From: Lactuca virosa
Lineage: Eukaryota > Streptophyta > Magnoliopsida > Asterales > Asteraceae
Direction: 5' to 3'
Length of the DNA stretch: 64,000 nucleotides
Assembly: GCA_928212115.1 (NCBI GenBank)
Contig: CAKMRJ010004445.1
Coordinates: forward strand, 80,603,444-80,667,443
The position numbers and the translations under genes were made by a program. Below the pieces are notes generated by a model. It was not told where the DNA came from, ran no database searches, and worked only from the letters and a program-made list of their open reading frames with translations. Shown one piece after another: positions 22,228 through 33,967 of the stretch. The stretch's first letter is position 1. Each line of letters opens with the position of its first letter.

Positions 22228-23310
22228 GAAAGAATCACGATGGATTTCATCACTAAGTTGCCCAAGTCTCCGAGTGGGTACGATACTGGGTAATTATCGA
22301 TCGACTGACTAAATCCGCCCACTTCCTGCCAATCAAAGAGACATTCAAGATTGAGAGACTTACACGAATATACATCCAAGAGATAGTTCTTCTGCATGGT
22401 GTACCTGTGTCCATTATCTCCGATCGGGATAGCGGATTCACCTCAATATTTTGGCAGTCACTACAGAAGGCGCTTGGAACTAAGTTGGATATGAGCACAA
22501 CTTACCATCCACAGACAGACGGGTAGAGTGAGAGGACCATTCAGACATTGGAAGACATGTTGAGAGCATGTGTCATAGACTTTGGTAAGTCGTGGGACAC
22601 CCATTTTCCCTTTGTCGAGTTCTCCTACAACAACAACTACCATACCAGCATCAAGGCTACGCCATTTGAAGCCCTCTATGGTCGTAAGTGCAGATCCCCT
22701 CTATGCTGGGCTGAAGTGGGCGACACACAACTAGTTAAAGGTCAAGTCCCCAATAGCACTCTCACAGGGCCAGAAATCATCCGAGAAACTACAGAAAAGA
22801 TCATACAAATCTAGGAACGACTAAAAGCTTCAAGAGATAGACAAAAGAGCTATGCTGATAAGAGACGAAAACCTTTGGAGTTCCAGGTTGGTGACTGTGT
22901 TCTTTTGAAGGTCTCACCCTAGAAAGGCATGATTAGCTTTGGAAAGCGTGGAAAGCTGAATCCGAGATACATAGGACCATTCGAGATCCTCGCTAAGATC
23001 GGTCCCGTAGCATACAAACTTCACTTACCCCAAGAACTTAGAAACATTCATCTTGTCTTCCACGTCTCGAACCTTAAAAAGTGTCTATCCGTTGAAGCCC
23101 TTGTGATCCCTCTTGATGAGATCGAGATCAACGAGAACCTCAATTTCGTGGACGAACCAGTCGAAATCATGGATCGGGAAGTCAAACGAACAAAAAAAGT
23201 CGCATACCGATAGTGAAGGTCCGCTGGAATGCCAAGCGGGGACCTGAATTCACTTGGGAGCGAGAAGATTCCATGAAGCAGAAATACCCTCATCATTTTC
23301 CGAGTCCATG
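22228..23310 (+). pseudogene. pol: E1 pol: integrase core and chromodomain-like tail
   Basis: The integrase DDE residues are visible in TMDFITKLP, IISDRDSGF and a SERTIQ block. A deletion of about 4 nt near 22286 shifts frame, and TAG stops occur at about 22526, 22812-22814 and 22921. The C-terminal part carries GPFEILAKIGPVAYKL, FHVSNLKKCL and LDEIEI, then PVEIMDREVK. A one-base loss ends the frame at 23213 before the chromodomain-like VRWN...GPEFTWE block, still readable near 23220-23262. The tail places E1 with chromoviruses. Confidence 0.87.
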
Positions 23311-23350
23311 ATTTGTATTCTGTGTTTGAATTTCGGGACGAAATTCCCTC

Positions 23351-23364
23351 GAACGGGGGGATAA
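23351..23364 (+). promoter_or_regulatory. E1 polypurine tract
   Basis: GAACGGGGGGATAA immediately before the 3' LTR; primes plus-strand DNA synthesis. The same sequence occurs in E4, and in inverted form in E2. Confidence 0.85.
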
Positions 23365-25401
23365 TATGACAACCCGAACCTTTTCCCGTTACCGTTAGCC
23401 AATTTCTTTGAATAAAATTTGAATTTTATTGAGTTCCGTCAAATTCCTTTGCTTTGGAAAATCATTTAATTATATAACTGAATTTTAGATATATGAGTCG
23501 GAACCAAAATCACGCGAAAAACTCGAGTTTTCTTTGAAAAATCTATAGATTTCGGCCTGATTGATGTTCACGGCCGTAAACTCGTTTACCGCCGTACACC
23601 CGTTTACGGCCAGCGACAGGTTGCCCCACCACCGACCATGAAAACCCCCTATAAATATGAACATCTACCCCTCATTTACACTTTTCTAGCCGAAAACTCT
23701 CTCATTCTCTCTCTAACCTCTCAACTGTAAACACCAAAAACACCCTCTTTCTGCTGAAAATCATCAAGAATCACCTTTGGAGGTTGTTTTGGAGCATCTA
23801 AAACGCATTTTTCATCGAATATAACATCATTGTTCTTGAGTTTACGGCTATACACCCTTCAAACCTTCAAATCTTCAAAGGCCGTAAACCCGGTTATGGC
23901 CGTAAACCCTTCAAAGATTCATAAATCCTTCAAGAACACTGTTCACGGCCGTAAACCCTTCAAGGGGCAGTTCACGGCCGAATACCCTTCACGGCCGCAA
24001 ACTCCTTCACACCGTAAATGATTTTGTGAACTTATACAAAAGAATCTCAACAGGTTTAAACTTATGCAATTGATACAACCAAAAGATTTTCATGTTTTAT
24101 AAAATATTTAGATATTTTATCCCTTTTGTAACATGCTGAGCATAAGGGACATTTTCAACGTACAACCATAATTGCATAGTTTTCAAATCAATACACGAAC
24201 CAAGTACAAAACATACATGCAAACTATAATAGGTATAGTTTGTGACTTCAATACACAGTTTTATGAATTCAGAGTTATACATTGCAAAACATATAAACTA
24301 TGACAGATTTAGTTTATGATATACATTACTACATCCGGACTTCAAGAGTATAACATTAAATAATTATTTAAGTATAATTATTACCCTATAAAGTATACAT
24401 ACGGATTTAAATACAAAAGAACCATACGGAGCTACACGTAAACTAGTTAATACAGGATTGTGAGACAACACTTCAATTTTACCTTTCGGGGTACAGGTTA
24501 AATCCTATCATAGTATAACCAGAGTCTCCTAGAGGGAGAGCATGATATTTGTGAATAAATCTATTCGGGAGTGACAATCCCACACCTGAACTGCTAGCTA
24601 CAGTTAGGCAGGCATGCCTGGGGTGACAAATGTCATTTATCCGACACTTGAAGAACGTCGTAAAGGTCACTAGGTCATATCAAGCATGGTTATACGACTC
24701 ACAATAGTATAAACTAACCTTATTGTTTACGGGATTTCATTATTCTTAAGATTTATTTTCAATAATAAAACTAGTTCATAATACAATTGGAGGATTCCAT
24801 GGAATTCAACTCATAGTTTTATTTTAAGTACTAAAATTACTTTACATACTGGTGATAACCAGGGTTTTCAAACAGAACATTCTATACATTACTGGTGATA
24901 GCCAGTGTTTTCATACAAAAGGGATTTTCATTCAAAAGAACGTGATGCAATACAGCTAGTGGTAATCAGACATACAAACTAATACATTATACACTACTAT
25001 GGAACACAAAAACAAACATATATGTTAGAAAATATCGGATTTTCTTGGAAAGCATACAAACATTTTACAGATTCAATGACAGGTTTTCATTACAAAAACA
25101 TACTTATGAACTCACCAGCTTTTATGCTGATACTCTCTTTTCAAAACCGTTTGTATTCTCAGGAAATTAGTAGACAGGTACCCCCGCAGCCTTTGAGAAG
25201 ACGGAGCGTATAGAATCACATCTTTTATTTTTTGCTACTTTTGATGTATATAAATATGAAGCAAACAGATGTAAATACCTTTTTATATATTCAATGTAAT
25301 GGTTGTGTTTACTTTGATTACTATGATGCAATTGTTGTGATACTACATATGACGTCATCCACCCCCGAACGTTTCTGCCGTTCCGGTTTGGGGGTGTGAC
25401 A
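23365..25401 (+). mobile_element. E1 3' LTR (2037 bp) with internal deletion
   Basis: Starts TATGACAACCCG (second base changed from the TGTGACA start) and ends GGGGTGTGACA. Compared with the 5' LTR it lacks about 284 bp between CCGTAAAT (24011-24018) and GATTTTGTGAAC; the removed stretch holds the donor-like site and the G run. Short AAAT homology lies at both breakpoints. Confidence 0.92.
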
Positions 25402-25406
25402 AATAT

Positions 25407-25769
25407 AAGCATTACAAGTTTTTTTTACCTGCCCGAATACACAGCTGAGATGTGCGATCGCTTATGGATTACGGGAGCAGAGAGACGGATATAGCATCGG
25501 ATCGAAGGACGACGAGCTCTTTAGCGAAAACGACAAAAATTCAAATTTGGTTGTTTGTAATCCGTTTTAATATTTTTATTTTGGGTGAAACAAATATATC
25601 AATTATCAACCTGTTAATGTTTTAGAAAAAAATTCACAAATGATCTCTATAGTTTCCAGAAAGTGACACTTTCGAGATATTTTTGAAAATCGCTACAGCG
25701 TTGGCCCTTGTGGGTTCAAAATCATATATAGTTAGTTCTTTTGGTTAGCTTTGTCAAAAGTAGGAGTGA
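25407..25769. other. Flank between E1 and the AT microsatellite
   Basis: About 360 bp without coding potential; continuous with 16139-16238 before E1 inserted. Nothing recognised. Confidence 0.4.
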
Positions 25770-26033
<264 letters not shown>

Positions 26034-26044
26034 TTCATTGTAAT

Positions 26045-26480
26045 CAGTTTCCGATTTGATGATATGTTTATATGGAAGATTTCATTATCAAAATTCTTTT
26101 CTTTATATAAATCGTTAGCAATTATACGTATCTTTTCCATTAATCGTGAAGTTTTGCATCTGTATTTCAGTTTTATTCTTCGTATTCAGTTTCCGATTTG
26201 ATCAGGTCTGTATATCGTTTGAATCGGATTTATCGGAGTTCATTATCAAGATTATTGCTTTACAGGATTCTATTCTTTATATAACTCGTTAGCAATTATA
26301 CGTATTTCCCATTAATCGTGAAGTTTCGCATCTGTATTTCACTTTTATTCTTCTTTATTCAGTTTTCGATTTGATCAGGTCTGTATATCATTTGAATCAT
26401 ATATATCGAAGTTCATTATCAAGATTATTGCATTATATAATTCGTGAGGAATTACGCTTATTATTTCCGTTTATCCTGAA
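26045..26480 (+). repeat. Tandem repeat, about 143-172-bp period
   Basis: CAGTTTCCGATTTGAT...CATTATCAA and ATTAATCGTGAAGTTTTGCATCTGTATTTC recur two to three times (about 26045, 26188 and 26360) with small indels. They lie upstream of the transposase relic and may belong to the MULE end region. Confidence 0.7.
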
Positions 26481-26929
26481 TTTTTGAATCTGTATTGGAG
26501 TTGTTTCATCGGATTTTTGTTATGTAGTTTCAGATTTGTATTTCAAATCGGAGCTTTCAATGTTATACATCGATGTAGTTTTTATGATTTGAACTGAGAG
26601 AGATTGCTTAATTGCAACATCTGACCGAGCTGATTTAAGGTTTTTTTTTTTTTTTTTTTTTTTTTGTTTTTTTTTTTTTAGTTTTTTTGTCGTTCAGTTT
26701 GTATTAATATTTTATTATGATTTTCATCGATATTAATATTGTTTTTGTTGTTTTCTACAGATCATTTGGTTTATTATGTCAAATCCTATTGTTATTGATG
26801 GTGATTTGGATTCTTATATGTGTGAGAGTGAAGAAGAAGAAGATGTTGAGAACTCATTTTTTGAAGGTATCACTTATTGAATTATTATCATGTATTGATA
26901 TATATGAGTATGTTAATCTGAATAAAGTG

Positions 26930-28820
26930 TTGTCTTATTCACATATGAATAAACGTGTGATAATTGTAATTTTGTTTTATTCATATATGAATAAGTTATG
27001 TTTATTTTATATATTTTGAATCCTCATGAATTTTATGTATTCATATATGAATGTTTTATTAATCCATTAATAAACATTGTTTTTTTGTTTTATTCATATG
27101 AATTTCATGTATTCATATATGATTGTTTTATTCATATATGAATAAACGTGTGATAATTGTAATTTCGTTTTATTCATATATGAATAAGTTATGTTTATTT
27201 TATATATTTTGAATCCTCATGAATTTTATGTATTAATATATGAATGTTTTATTAATCCATTAATAAACATTGTTTTTTGTTTTATTCATCTGAATTTCAT
27301 GTATTCATATATAATTGTTTTATTCATGCATTATTGTTTTATTCATATATTGATTTAGATTTATAATTTTTTAGAAGGTGAATCTTCAAGTTCAGTAGAT
27401 GATGTGCATTATTGTGGTGATGTAATTGGAGAACATGTCTATAAGCCAGATGTACATGTTCAACTTATTCCATTTAATGGTTTAATCTTCAAATCATTAA
27501 AGTTGGCCATCAAAATGTATTTTGAGTATGCTAAAATTGGTGGTTTTGATGTGAGACTGAGCATACAGTCAAGGTTTGATAACAAGATTATAAAGAAGAA
27601 ACATGTTATATGTAATCGTGGTGGCAAACAGAAAAAGAAACCTTGTGACACATTGGGTTCAAGTAGTGTTAGGAGGAAACGAAATTCAAATTCAAGAGTT
27701 ATTGGTTGTCAAGCAAATATTATATTTGAATCTGTGTATGGAACTCCAGATTATAAAGTCTTTCAGTTTGATGAACTTCACAACCATCCACTTGAGAAGA
27801 GAAGCGATTTCTAAAAAAGCGAGGCAAATGTCATATTCAGAAAAAAGTTTATTGTGCATGCTTCCACATCAAAAATAGGTCCAACTATGGCTCATAAGTT
27901 GAGGGCAAGTCTGAGAGGTAGGTATGAGTTTGTAAAGCCCAAAGTAGTTGACTATAAAAATTTAAGGAGAGATATCAACAGGGTTATTGGTTATAAAGAT
28001 GCCCAATGGTAGTAAACACAATGAATGACCGTCGAGCTCACTATCCAAATTACTCATTTGAGTTTAATTGTCAAGATGATGTTTTGGACTGTATGTTTTG
28101 GGCTGATGAAATGGAGAAGGCATATTATGCTGAATTTGGTGATGTTATCTCGTTTGATGCGACTTTCCGAACAAACAAGTAAGTTATTCTATCTACTTTT
28201 TTTATAGCTTATTCATATATGAATATTTGAACTTTATGTTTAATGTTCAGTTTTTATTGTTGAAATTAGTTCAATAAAATATTGTAACTGTATTCATAGA
28301 TGAATATTTTTATATTCACTTATGAATACATCAAACATTGACTTTAATGAATACTTTTTTTTGTGTGTTAGGTATAAAATGGTTTTTGTTCCATTTACTG
28401 CTATTGACCATCATAAAAAATCAGTTACTGTTCGATCGGGGTTGCTACGCAATGAAATCAGTTACTCGTATGTTGGTATTGAAGATGGGTGAGAAGTTTA
28501 CATTGTGCAGCACAACAACAGTAAAAGCGAATTTAAAAATGAATTTAAGGTAATTTACTAGTTTTTTTTATGAAAAATGTAATAATATTCATATACGAAA
28601 ATGAGAATATTCATATATGAATATGAGAATATTCATATATGAATATTCTGATCATTTTAAAATTAAAACATGTTCATATATGAATTTAAATTCATATCTT
28701 ACATGAATATTTAAATGTGATTATTCATATATGAATATGTATTATTGTATATGATTAAAATGTAATATTTATATATGAATACTTATATATGTGTGTTCAT
28801 ATATGAGTATTCATATATGA
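26930..28820. repeat. Recurring palindromic word ATTCATATATGAAT in transposase introns
   Basis: TTCATATATGAA and close variants occur roughly twenty times in introns and spacers of the transposase, often joined as ATTCATATATGAATATG. They continue in variant form at 29520-30000 and return at 41270-41400 beyond E2, but are not a feature of the inserted gypsy element. Confidence 0.75.
26951..27330 (+). repeat. Intronic tandem duplication, about 193-bp unit
   Basis: AAACGTGTGATAATTGTAAT begins a unit at 26951 and again at 27144. The two copies are nearly identical over the ATTAATCCATTAATAAACAT stretch and lie inside intron 1 of the transposase relic. Confidence 0.8.
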
Positions 28821-29501
28821 ATGTAAATGTGTAAATTTTGTTTAAATTGTTTTTTCATTTTTTTATTATGTTTTTGTATCAGGTTGAAATAAAAGCTGAA
28901 GAGAGAAATAAATTGCAGTTGTGAACATTTTAAGCGTATGGGTGTTTTATGAAGACATGCTTTTACAATAATGATAAGACGCGGTGTTAAAGAAATTCCT
29001 AAAAGGTACATTTTGAAAAGATGGAGAAATGATGTGATATCAAGAAATTATCGTTTTAGTTCTCTTCAATCTGATTCAGGGGATTGTGAGAATGTGAAGC
29101 TAGTCAATGGTTCATATTATAGTTTTGAATCATGTTTGGATATTGTAAGAGATGACAAAAAGAAATTGGCTTTATTTGCTGAGAAACAACAAATGCTGTT
29201 GAAGGAATTTGAGAGTGATTATATATCTGTTGGATTGAAAAGCAAGATAGATGGTGAAGTCATATGCAAGCTTATGGGTGTTTATATTCCTATTCCAAAA
29301 GAGATTAATATTCATGTTCCTGAAGTTCAAAGCAATAAAGGTTCTGGAATCAAGAAAAGAATTCCAAGTGCCGGTAAAGTAGCATATAAAAATTCTAAAA
29401 AAGAACATAAAATGTGTTCAGGATGTGGAAAACAAGTTCCACAAAATTTACATACATGTCTAGTAAGAATTGGAGCCGCTCAATCAACAAAAGACATTTA
29501 G

Positions 29502-30209
29502 GGATTTTTTTAATGCTTTTCGGTTTTATTCATTTATGAATATATGCAGATAAAAAACATAAACAATAATATTCATGTATGAATAATACACATTTATATT
29601 GATATGGTAAATTGATATGTGAAATATATGTTTTTTTAAAATGAATATATCATATTTGTTTTATAAATTACTATAAAATAAGTTATATTGATATGGTAAT
29701 TTATTCATAAATGAATAGATAATATGTGGATTCATTTATCATTGAAGATGTTATTATTTACATATTAAAGGTAAATGAATATATCATGTTGGTATTCAAT
29801 TATGATTAAACTTAAATAAAATTGAAAACTAGCAGAAATGAATACATCATAAATGAATACAAATATGTGAATTTTGTTATAGAAATAGTTAAGTTATATT
29901 CATAACTGAAGTTTGTTATATTCATATCTGAACTTTGTTATACTGACATAGTACTCCTAACTTAAATGAATATATTGGTATTCATTTATGAATAAACAGA
30001 AATAAGCAAACTTGTTTCTATTAAATAATCATTCAATACACGATAAGAAAACCTGTTAATAAGCATCTCACAAACTATTTAAACGATGTTCAATAATATT
30101 TAGCAAACGATCTAAAACTTGTTTCACAGAACCATCTTACATGTCCTCCAAAGTCATTAAACTTCAACAACAACTGTTCTACACCATCACACTTCATCAC
30201 AAGCAATCA
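29502..30209. other. Spacer between convergent transposase and Ulp1 relics
   Basis: AT-rich, non-coding, with further ATTCATTTATGAAT variants. The two genes end facing each other across it. Confidence 0.6.
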
Positions 30210-31024
30210 TCAATATTCCTTTAACCTTTTTTGAATTGTTTGCATAGCCTTGTATGCATGAGCGGTACGCACTTTGAATTCCACATTTTGATATTTTTCA
30301 GCAAGATCCAACACCTTAGCCTTCAACATGTTAATTTCAGAAGTTAGCATTCGGTGTGCATACCTTTTCCTGAGCTTCTCTAAAGTAGTTTGTTGAATTG
30401 CACGTTCTTTATGAAGACCTGGTTTCCACTTTGAGATTGGTTGTCCCATATAGGTCTCCATATGTCTCATTGCAAAGACCCCACAATCAACTTTGTTTTT
30501 AACTGTTCTCCATGGAATTTCAAGTCTTTGGGGTGTGATACTTTCTTTTGAGATGGCATTGGCTCTTGGATGGTTTATTTCTTTAAAGTATCTCACAAAC
30601 AAATTTTTCTGATCATTAAATAAAATAAAAGTTAGATATGTAATAAATTGGTTCTTATATGTTGTTGTGAATTGGGTACTTACCAAAGGTTTCAATATTA
30701 CTCCATATTTCCCTTCATAATCCCCCTCAACTGCACTGTTGTCGAGAATTTCAATTGATGGTTTCTTTAAGTTGAAGACAATCAAAAAAATGTGAGCACT
30801 TCTAACAACTGAAAGAATACCTGTTTTTATGTATATAATGGTAAGTATTTTGTTGACAAAATATATACAAAAAAACAATTTTAGTTAACATACCATGTCC
30901 ATATCTTTTATGTTCAATATTTTTTTGTACCCATCAGTGCTGTCATGAAAGTTCTTGAATTTTTCATACTTTCTTTCATCAGACAATGTTGAATATACAT
31001 AAGCACTCTGTAACCAATATAATG

Positions 31025-32615
31025 TGTCACACCCACAAACCAGACGACGGAAACGTCCGGGGGGTGGAGGACTTCATTTGTAGTATCAACAACACATGCA
31101 TTATAGTAATCAGAGTACAAACAACCACTGAATTTAAAAAGTATAAGTATTTACATGTGTTTCATTATAGTATACTGAAACCAAATAGTTATACAAAAGA
31201 AAAAGACAAGACATAAATAGCTCCATCTTCTCAAAAGCTTGGGGAGTACCTGTCTACTGGTTCCCTGAGAATACAAGTAATTTGAAAAGAGAGTATCAAC
31301 ATAAAGCTGAGTGAGTGCATAAGTATTTATGTTTGAAAGAATGTCTTCAGTTTCTCGAATATGTAAACTGTTCCAGAAAATCCTATATTTTCTGCTGTAT
31401 ATGAAAAGTAGTTTTTGATACATAAAACTGTTCTATTGGTAAACCAATGTAATACTGTAAACTGTATCTTGTAAACTAGTACTTTGAAAATGTACTTAAG
31501 TTTAGTTAATTATACACTAACGTATTGTTAATATCTTTATATGAGTTATTATAACCATACTGACTAGATGGCCTGACCCAACGCTATGAATGCGCTGTAA
31601 ACATGTTGATAACAATTTGTCACTCACAGGCGTGTATGCCTGACAGTAGCTAGCAGTCCGAGTGCGGGGTTGCAATCCCAATATAGATCTATACACACAT
31701 TGTTTCGATCCCTGGCTGGAGATTCTGGTTATAATGGCAGGACTTTACTATATTGTTTAAATGAATCAAATAGAGTTTACGGCCACTCATTAGAGTTTAC
31801 GGCCACACCTTTGATGTTTAAGGCCAAGGGGAGTTTTTAGCCACTCATTGAAGTTTATGGTCAATGATGTTCTTCATAGGAGTTTACGGCCAAGGGAGAT
31901 GCTCATGGCCGTAAACTCTCATTGTTATTGGAATTGATTGTTTTCAAGGTTGGAAGTTATAAATTTCTATAGAATAACTAGTATACGGAAAGATACTTAC
32001 GTTTTTAGGCTTGAATTGGGTGTTCACGGTCTAAAGAACTAGTGTGTGTTCTTGGTGTTCTTGAAGATCTAGCCAAAAGAGATGATTTCATGGATGAAAT
32101 CATAGGGTTTTACTAGATTAAGTAAGGTATCAACAAATGAATGGAAGAAACACTTACTTAGTTGAAGATCAAGGTATAAATCTTGATGATAGTTGAGAGA
32201 AAAATCGAGTTTCTTGGGTTGAAAGTGTGAGAAATAGTGAAAAATAAAGGAATTCTATATATATGTGCGAGGTTTTATGGCCGAGGAGTTTACGGTCTGA
32301 AGTCGGCTAACAGTTTACGACTGAAGCCACGTTTACGGATGCAAGGAGTTTACGGTCCGAAGAGTTTACGACCGTATGCTCTTTGCGGCCCGAAGTTTTT
32401 GCGGTCTGAGGCAATGAATAGTATGCGAAGTTTCTCGGATTTTCAAACATTTTCCTTCTAAATTCAACTATGCATATTATAACGTTTTTAGCAAATAAAG
32501 GTTATTATCATAACCTAAATAAAAACCCAAACAATAAAAAGGACTTTAGTTGACTTTTGTTTGACTTTGGTTGACTAGAGTTGACTTTACAAACAGAAAT
32601 TAACGGGATGTTACA
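31025..32615 (-). mobile_element. E2 3' LTR (1591 bp) with large internal deletion
   Basis: Plus-strand TGTCACACCC to GGGATGTTACA. About 812 bp present in the 5' LTR are missing at about 31770; breakpoints share GAATCAAA / GAATTAAA. The loss removes the donor-like site and G run. Confidence 0.92.
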
Positions 32616-32629
32616 TTATCTCCCCGTTA
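32616..32629 (-). promoter_or_regulatory. E2 polypurine tract
   Basis: TTATCTCCCCGTTA on the plus strand reads TAACGGGGAGATAA on the minus strand, directly next to the 3' LTR. Confidence 0.8.
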
Positions 32630-32699
32630 GAGAGAATTTCGTCCCGAAATTAGAGTTTAAGTAATTAAGCAATTATAAATAACTAAACAAAAAGATGAG

Positions 32700-33247
32700 T
32701 ATATTTCAATTTCATTTGATCCTCGCGCTACCAAGTGAATTCAGGTCCTCGCTTGGCATTCCAACGAACCTTCACTATAGGAATACGGCTTTGCTTTGTT
32801 TGTTTGACCTCTTGGTCCATGATCTCTACTGGCTCTTCCACGAAGTTGAGGCACTCGTTAATCTCGATCTCGTCAAGTGGGATAACAAGAGTCTCGTCGG
32901 ACAGACACTTTTTCAAGTTCGATACGTGGAAAACAGAATGTATGTTGCTTAGTTCTTGAGGTAGTTGGAGTTTGTAAGCTACTGGACCGATTCTAGCAAC
33001 AATCTCGAATGGTCCTATGTATCTTGGATTCAGCTTGTCATGCTTTCCAAAGCGTATCATGCCTTTCTAGGGTGAGACTTTTAACATGACGTGATCTCCA
33101 ATCTAGAATTCCAAAGGTTTTCTTTTTTTATAAGCGTAGCTTTTCTGTCTATCTCTGGAAGCTTTAAGTCGCTCTCGTATTTGTACGATTTTCTCCGTGG
33201 TTTCGCGAATGATTTCCAGACCAGTGAGAGTACTGTCAGGAACACCT
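32700..33247 (-). pseudogene. pol: E2 pol: integrase C-terminus and chromodomain-like tail
   Basis: Contains IIRETTEKIVQIRERLKASRD, RYIGPFEIVARIGPVAYKL, FHVSNLKKCLSDETLVIPL and PVEIMDQEVKQTKQSR, then IPIVKVRWNAKRGPEFTW, a chromodomain-like end typical of Tekay/Del chromoviruses and thought to guide integration into chromatin. A frameshift joins it imperfectly to the integrase core near 33248. Stops occur near 33103, near 33070 and directly after the FTW block, where relatives have glutamate. Confidence 0.87.
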
Positions 33248-33961
33248 TCAGCCCACTTCAGCCCAGCACAGAGAAGATCTGGACTTGCGGCCATAGAGAG
33301 CTTCGAAAGGAGCAACCTTTATGCTAGTGTGATAACTGTTATTATAGGAGAATTCAATAAGGGGTAAATGAGTATCCCATGCCTTTCCAAAGTCTATCAC
33401 ACAAGTTCGCAACATATCTTCTAAAGTTTGAATCGTCCTCTCACTTTGTCCGTCAGTTTGTGGATGGTAGGCTGTACTCATGTCCAACCTAGTTCCTAAA
33501 GAGTTTTGTAAAGACTGCCAGAAACGAGAAGTGAATCTACTATATCGGTCAGAAATAATAGATATTGGCACACCATGCAGTCTAATGATTTCTTTGAGGT
33601 AAGTTCTTGTTAGTTTCTCCATCTTGTCGGTCTCTTTGATTGGTAAGAAGGGCGCAAATTTGGTTAATCTATCGACAATTACCCAAATAGTATCATAACC
33701 ACCCGATGTTTTGGGTAACTTGGTTATGAAGTCCATTGTAATCCGTTCCCACTTCCATTCAGGGATTTCAGGTTGTTGTAATAAACCTGAAGGTTTATGG
33801 TATTCTAACTTGACCTTGGCACAAGTAAGGCACTTGCCCACACAGGTAGCAATTTTGGCCTTCATGTTAGGCCACCGGTATAGTTTCTTGAGGTCCGGGT
33901 ATATCTTGTCTAAACCCGAATGAATGGAGTATCGGGTCTTGTGTGGTTCATTCATAACCAC
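33248..33961 (-). pseudogene. pol: E2 pol: integrase zinc domain and catalytic core
   Basis: An open stretch of 237 codons. The zinc-binding His pair is in NEPHKTRYSIHSG and the Cys pair in KCLTCAK. The catalytic DDE residues are in ITMDFITKLP, ISDRYSRF and TDGQSERTIQ. The enzyme inserts element cDNA into the host genome. Upstream, a TAG near 33969 separates it from RNase H; downstream, a frameshift follows CWAEVG. The core itself has no internal stop. Confidence 0.9.
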
Positions 33962-33967
33962 GACTCT

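Larger units (their letters stand above)
16244..25401 (+). mobile_element. E1: near-complete Ty3/gypsy chromovirus-like element
   Basis: Flanked by target duplication AATAT (16239-16243 and 25402-25406). Order: 5' LTR, primer site, gag, protease, remains of reverse transcriptase, RNase H, integrase, chromodomain-like tail, polypurine tract, 3' LTR. Gag and pol share one frame, as in Tekay/Del chromoviruses. It is inactive: the reverse transcriptase core is deleted and there are several stops. Unlike E2 and E4 it has no extra ORF before gag. Confidence 0.92.
26776..29501 (+). pseudogene. MULE transposase relic (FAR1/mudrA type) with SWIM zinc finger
   Basis: Exon 1 (26776-26866) encodes an acidic start (MSNPIVIDGD...ESEEEEDVE). 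Exon 2 begins at 27375 after a GT-AG intron and carries the FAR1-type DNA-binding domain (LKLAIKMYFEYAKIGGFDVR..., ending FDELHNHPLEKRS). Then come DVISFDATFRTN and, after a further intron, YKMVFVPFTAIDHHKKSVT, the front of the MULE transposase domain. Most of the DDE core is missing. The SWIM finger C-x-C-x(n)-C-x-H follows at about 28914-28960, its third cysteine replaced by TGA. The tail has RRGVKEIPKRYILKRWRND and a CSGCGKQVPQNLHTC zinc cluster. Frameshifts near 27820 and 28008 also break it. In intact relatives this protein moves the element; this copy cannot. Host FAR1/FHY3-like genes share the domains, but the setting favours a transposon. Confidence 0.82.

Noticed and set aside
26717..27019. 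100-codon frame as a membrane protein
   Set aside because: It overlaps transposase exon 1 in another frame and runs into the T-rich intron; the hydrophobicity comes from intron composition.
27404..29501. Functional host FAR1-related transcription factor
   Set aside because: Missing transposase core, frameshifts and a stop in the SWIM finger, and a Ulp1-type partner gene; a transposon relic fits better.
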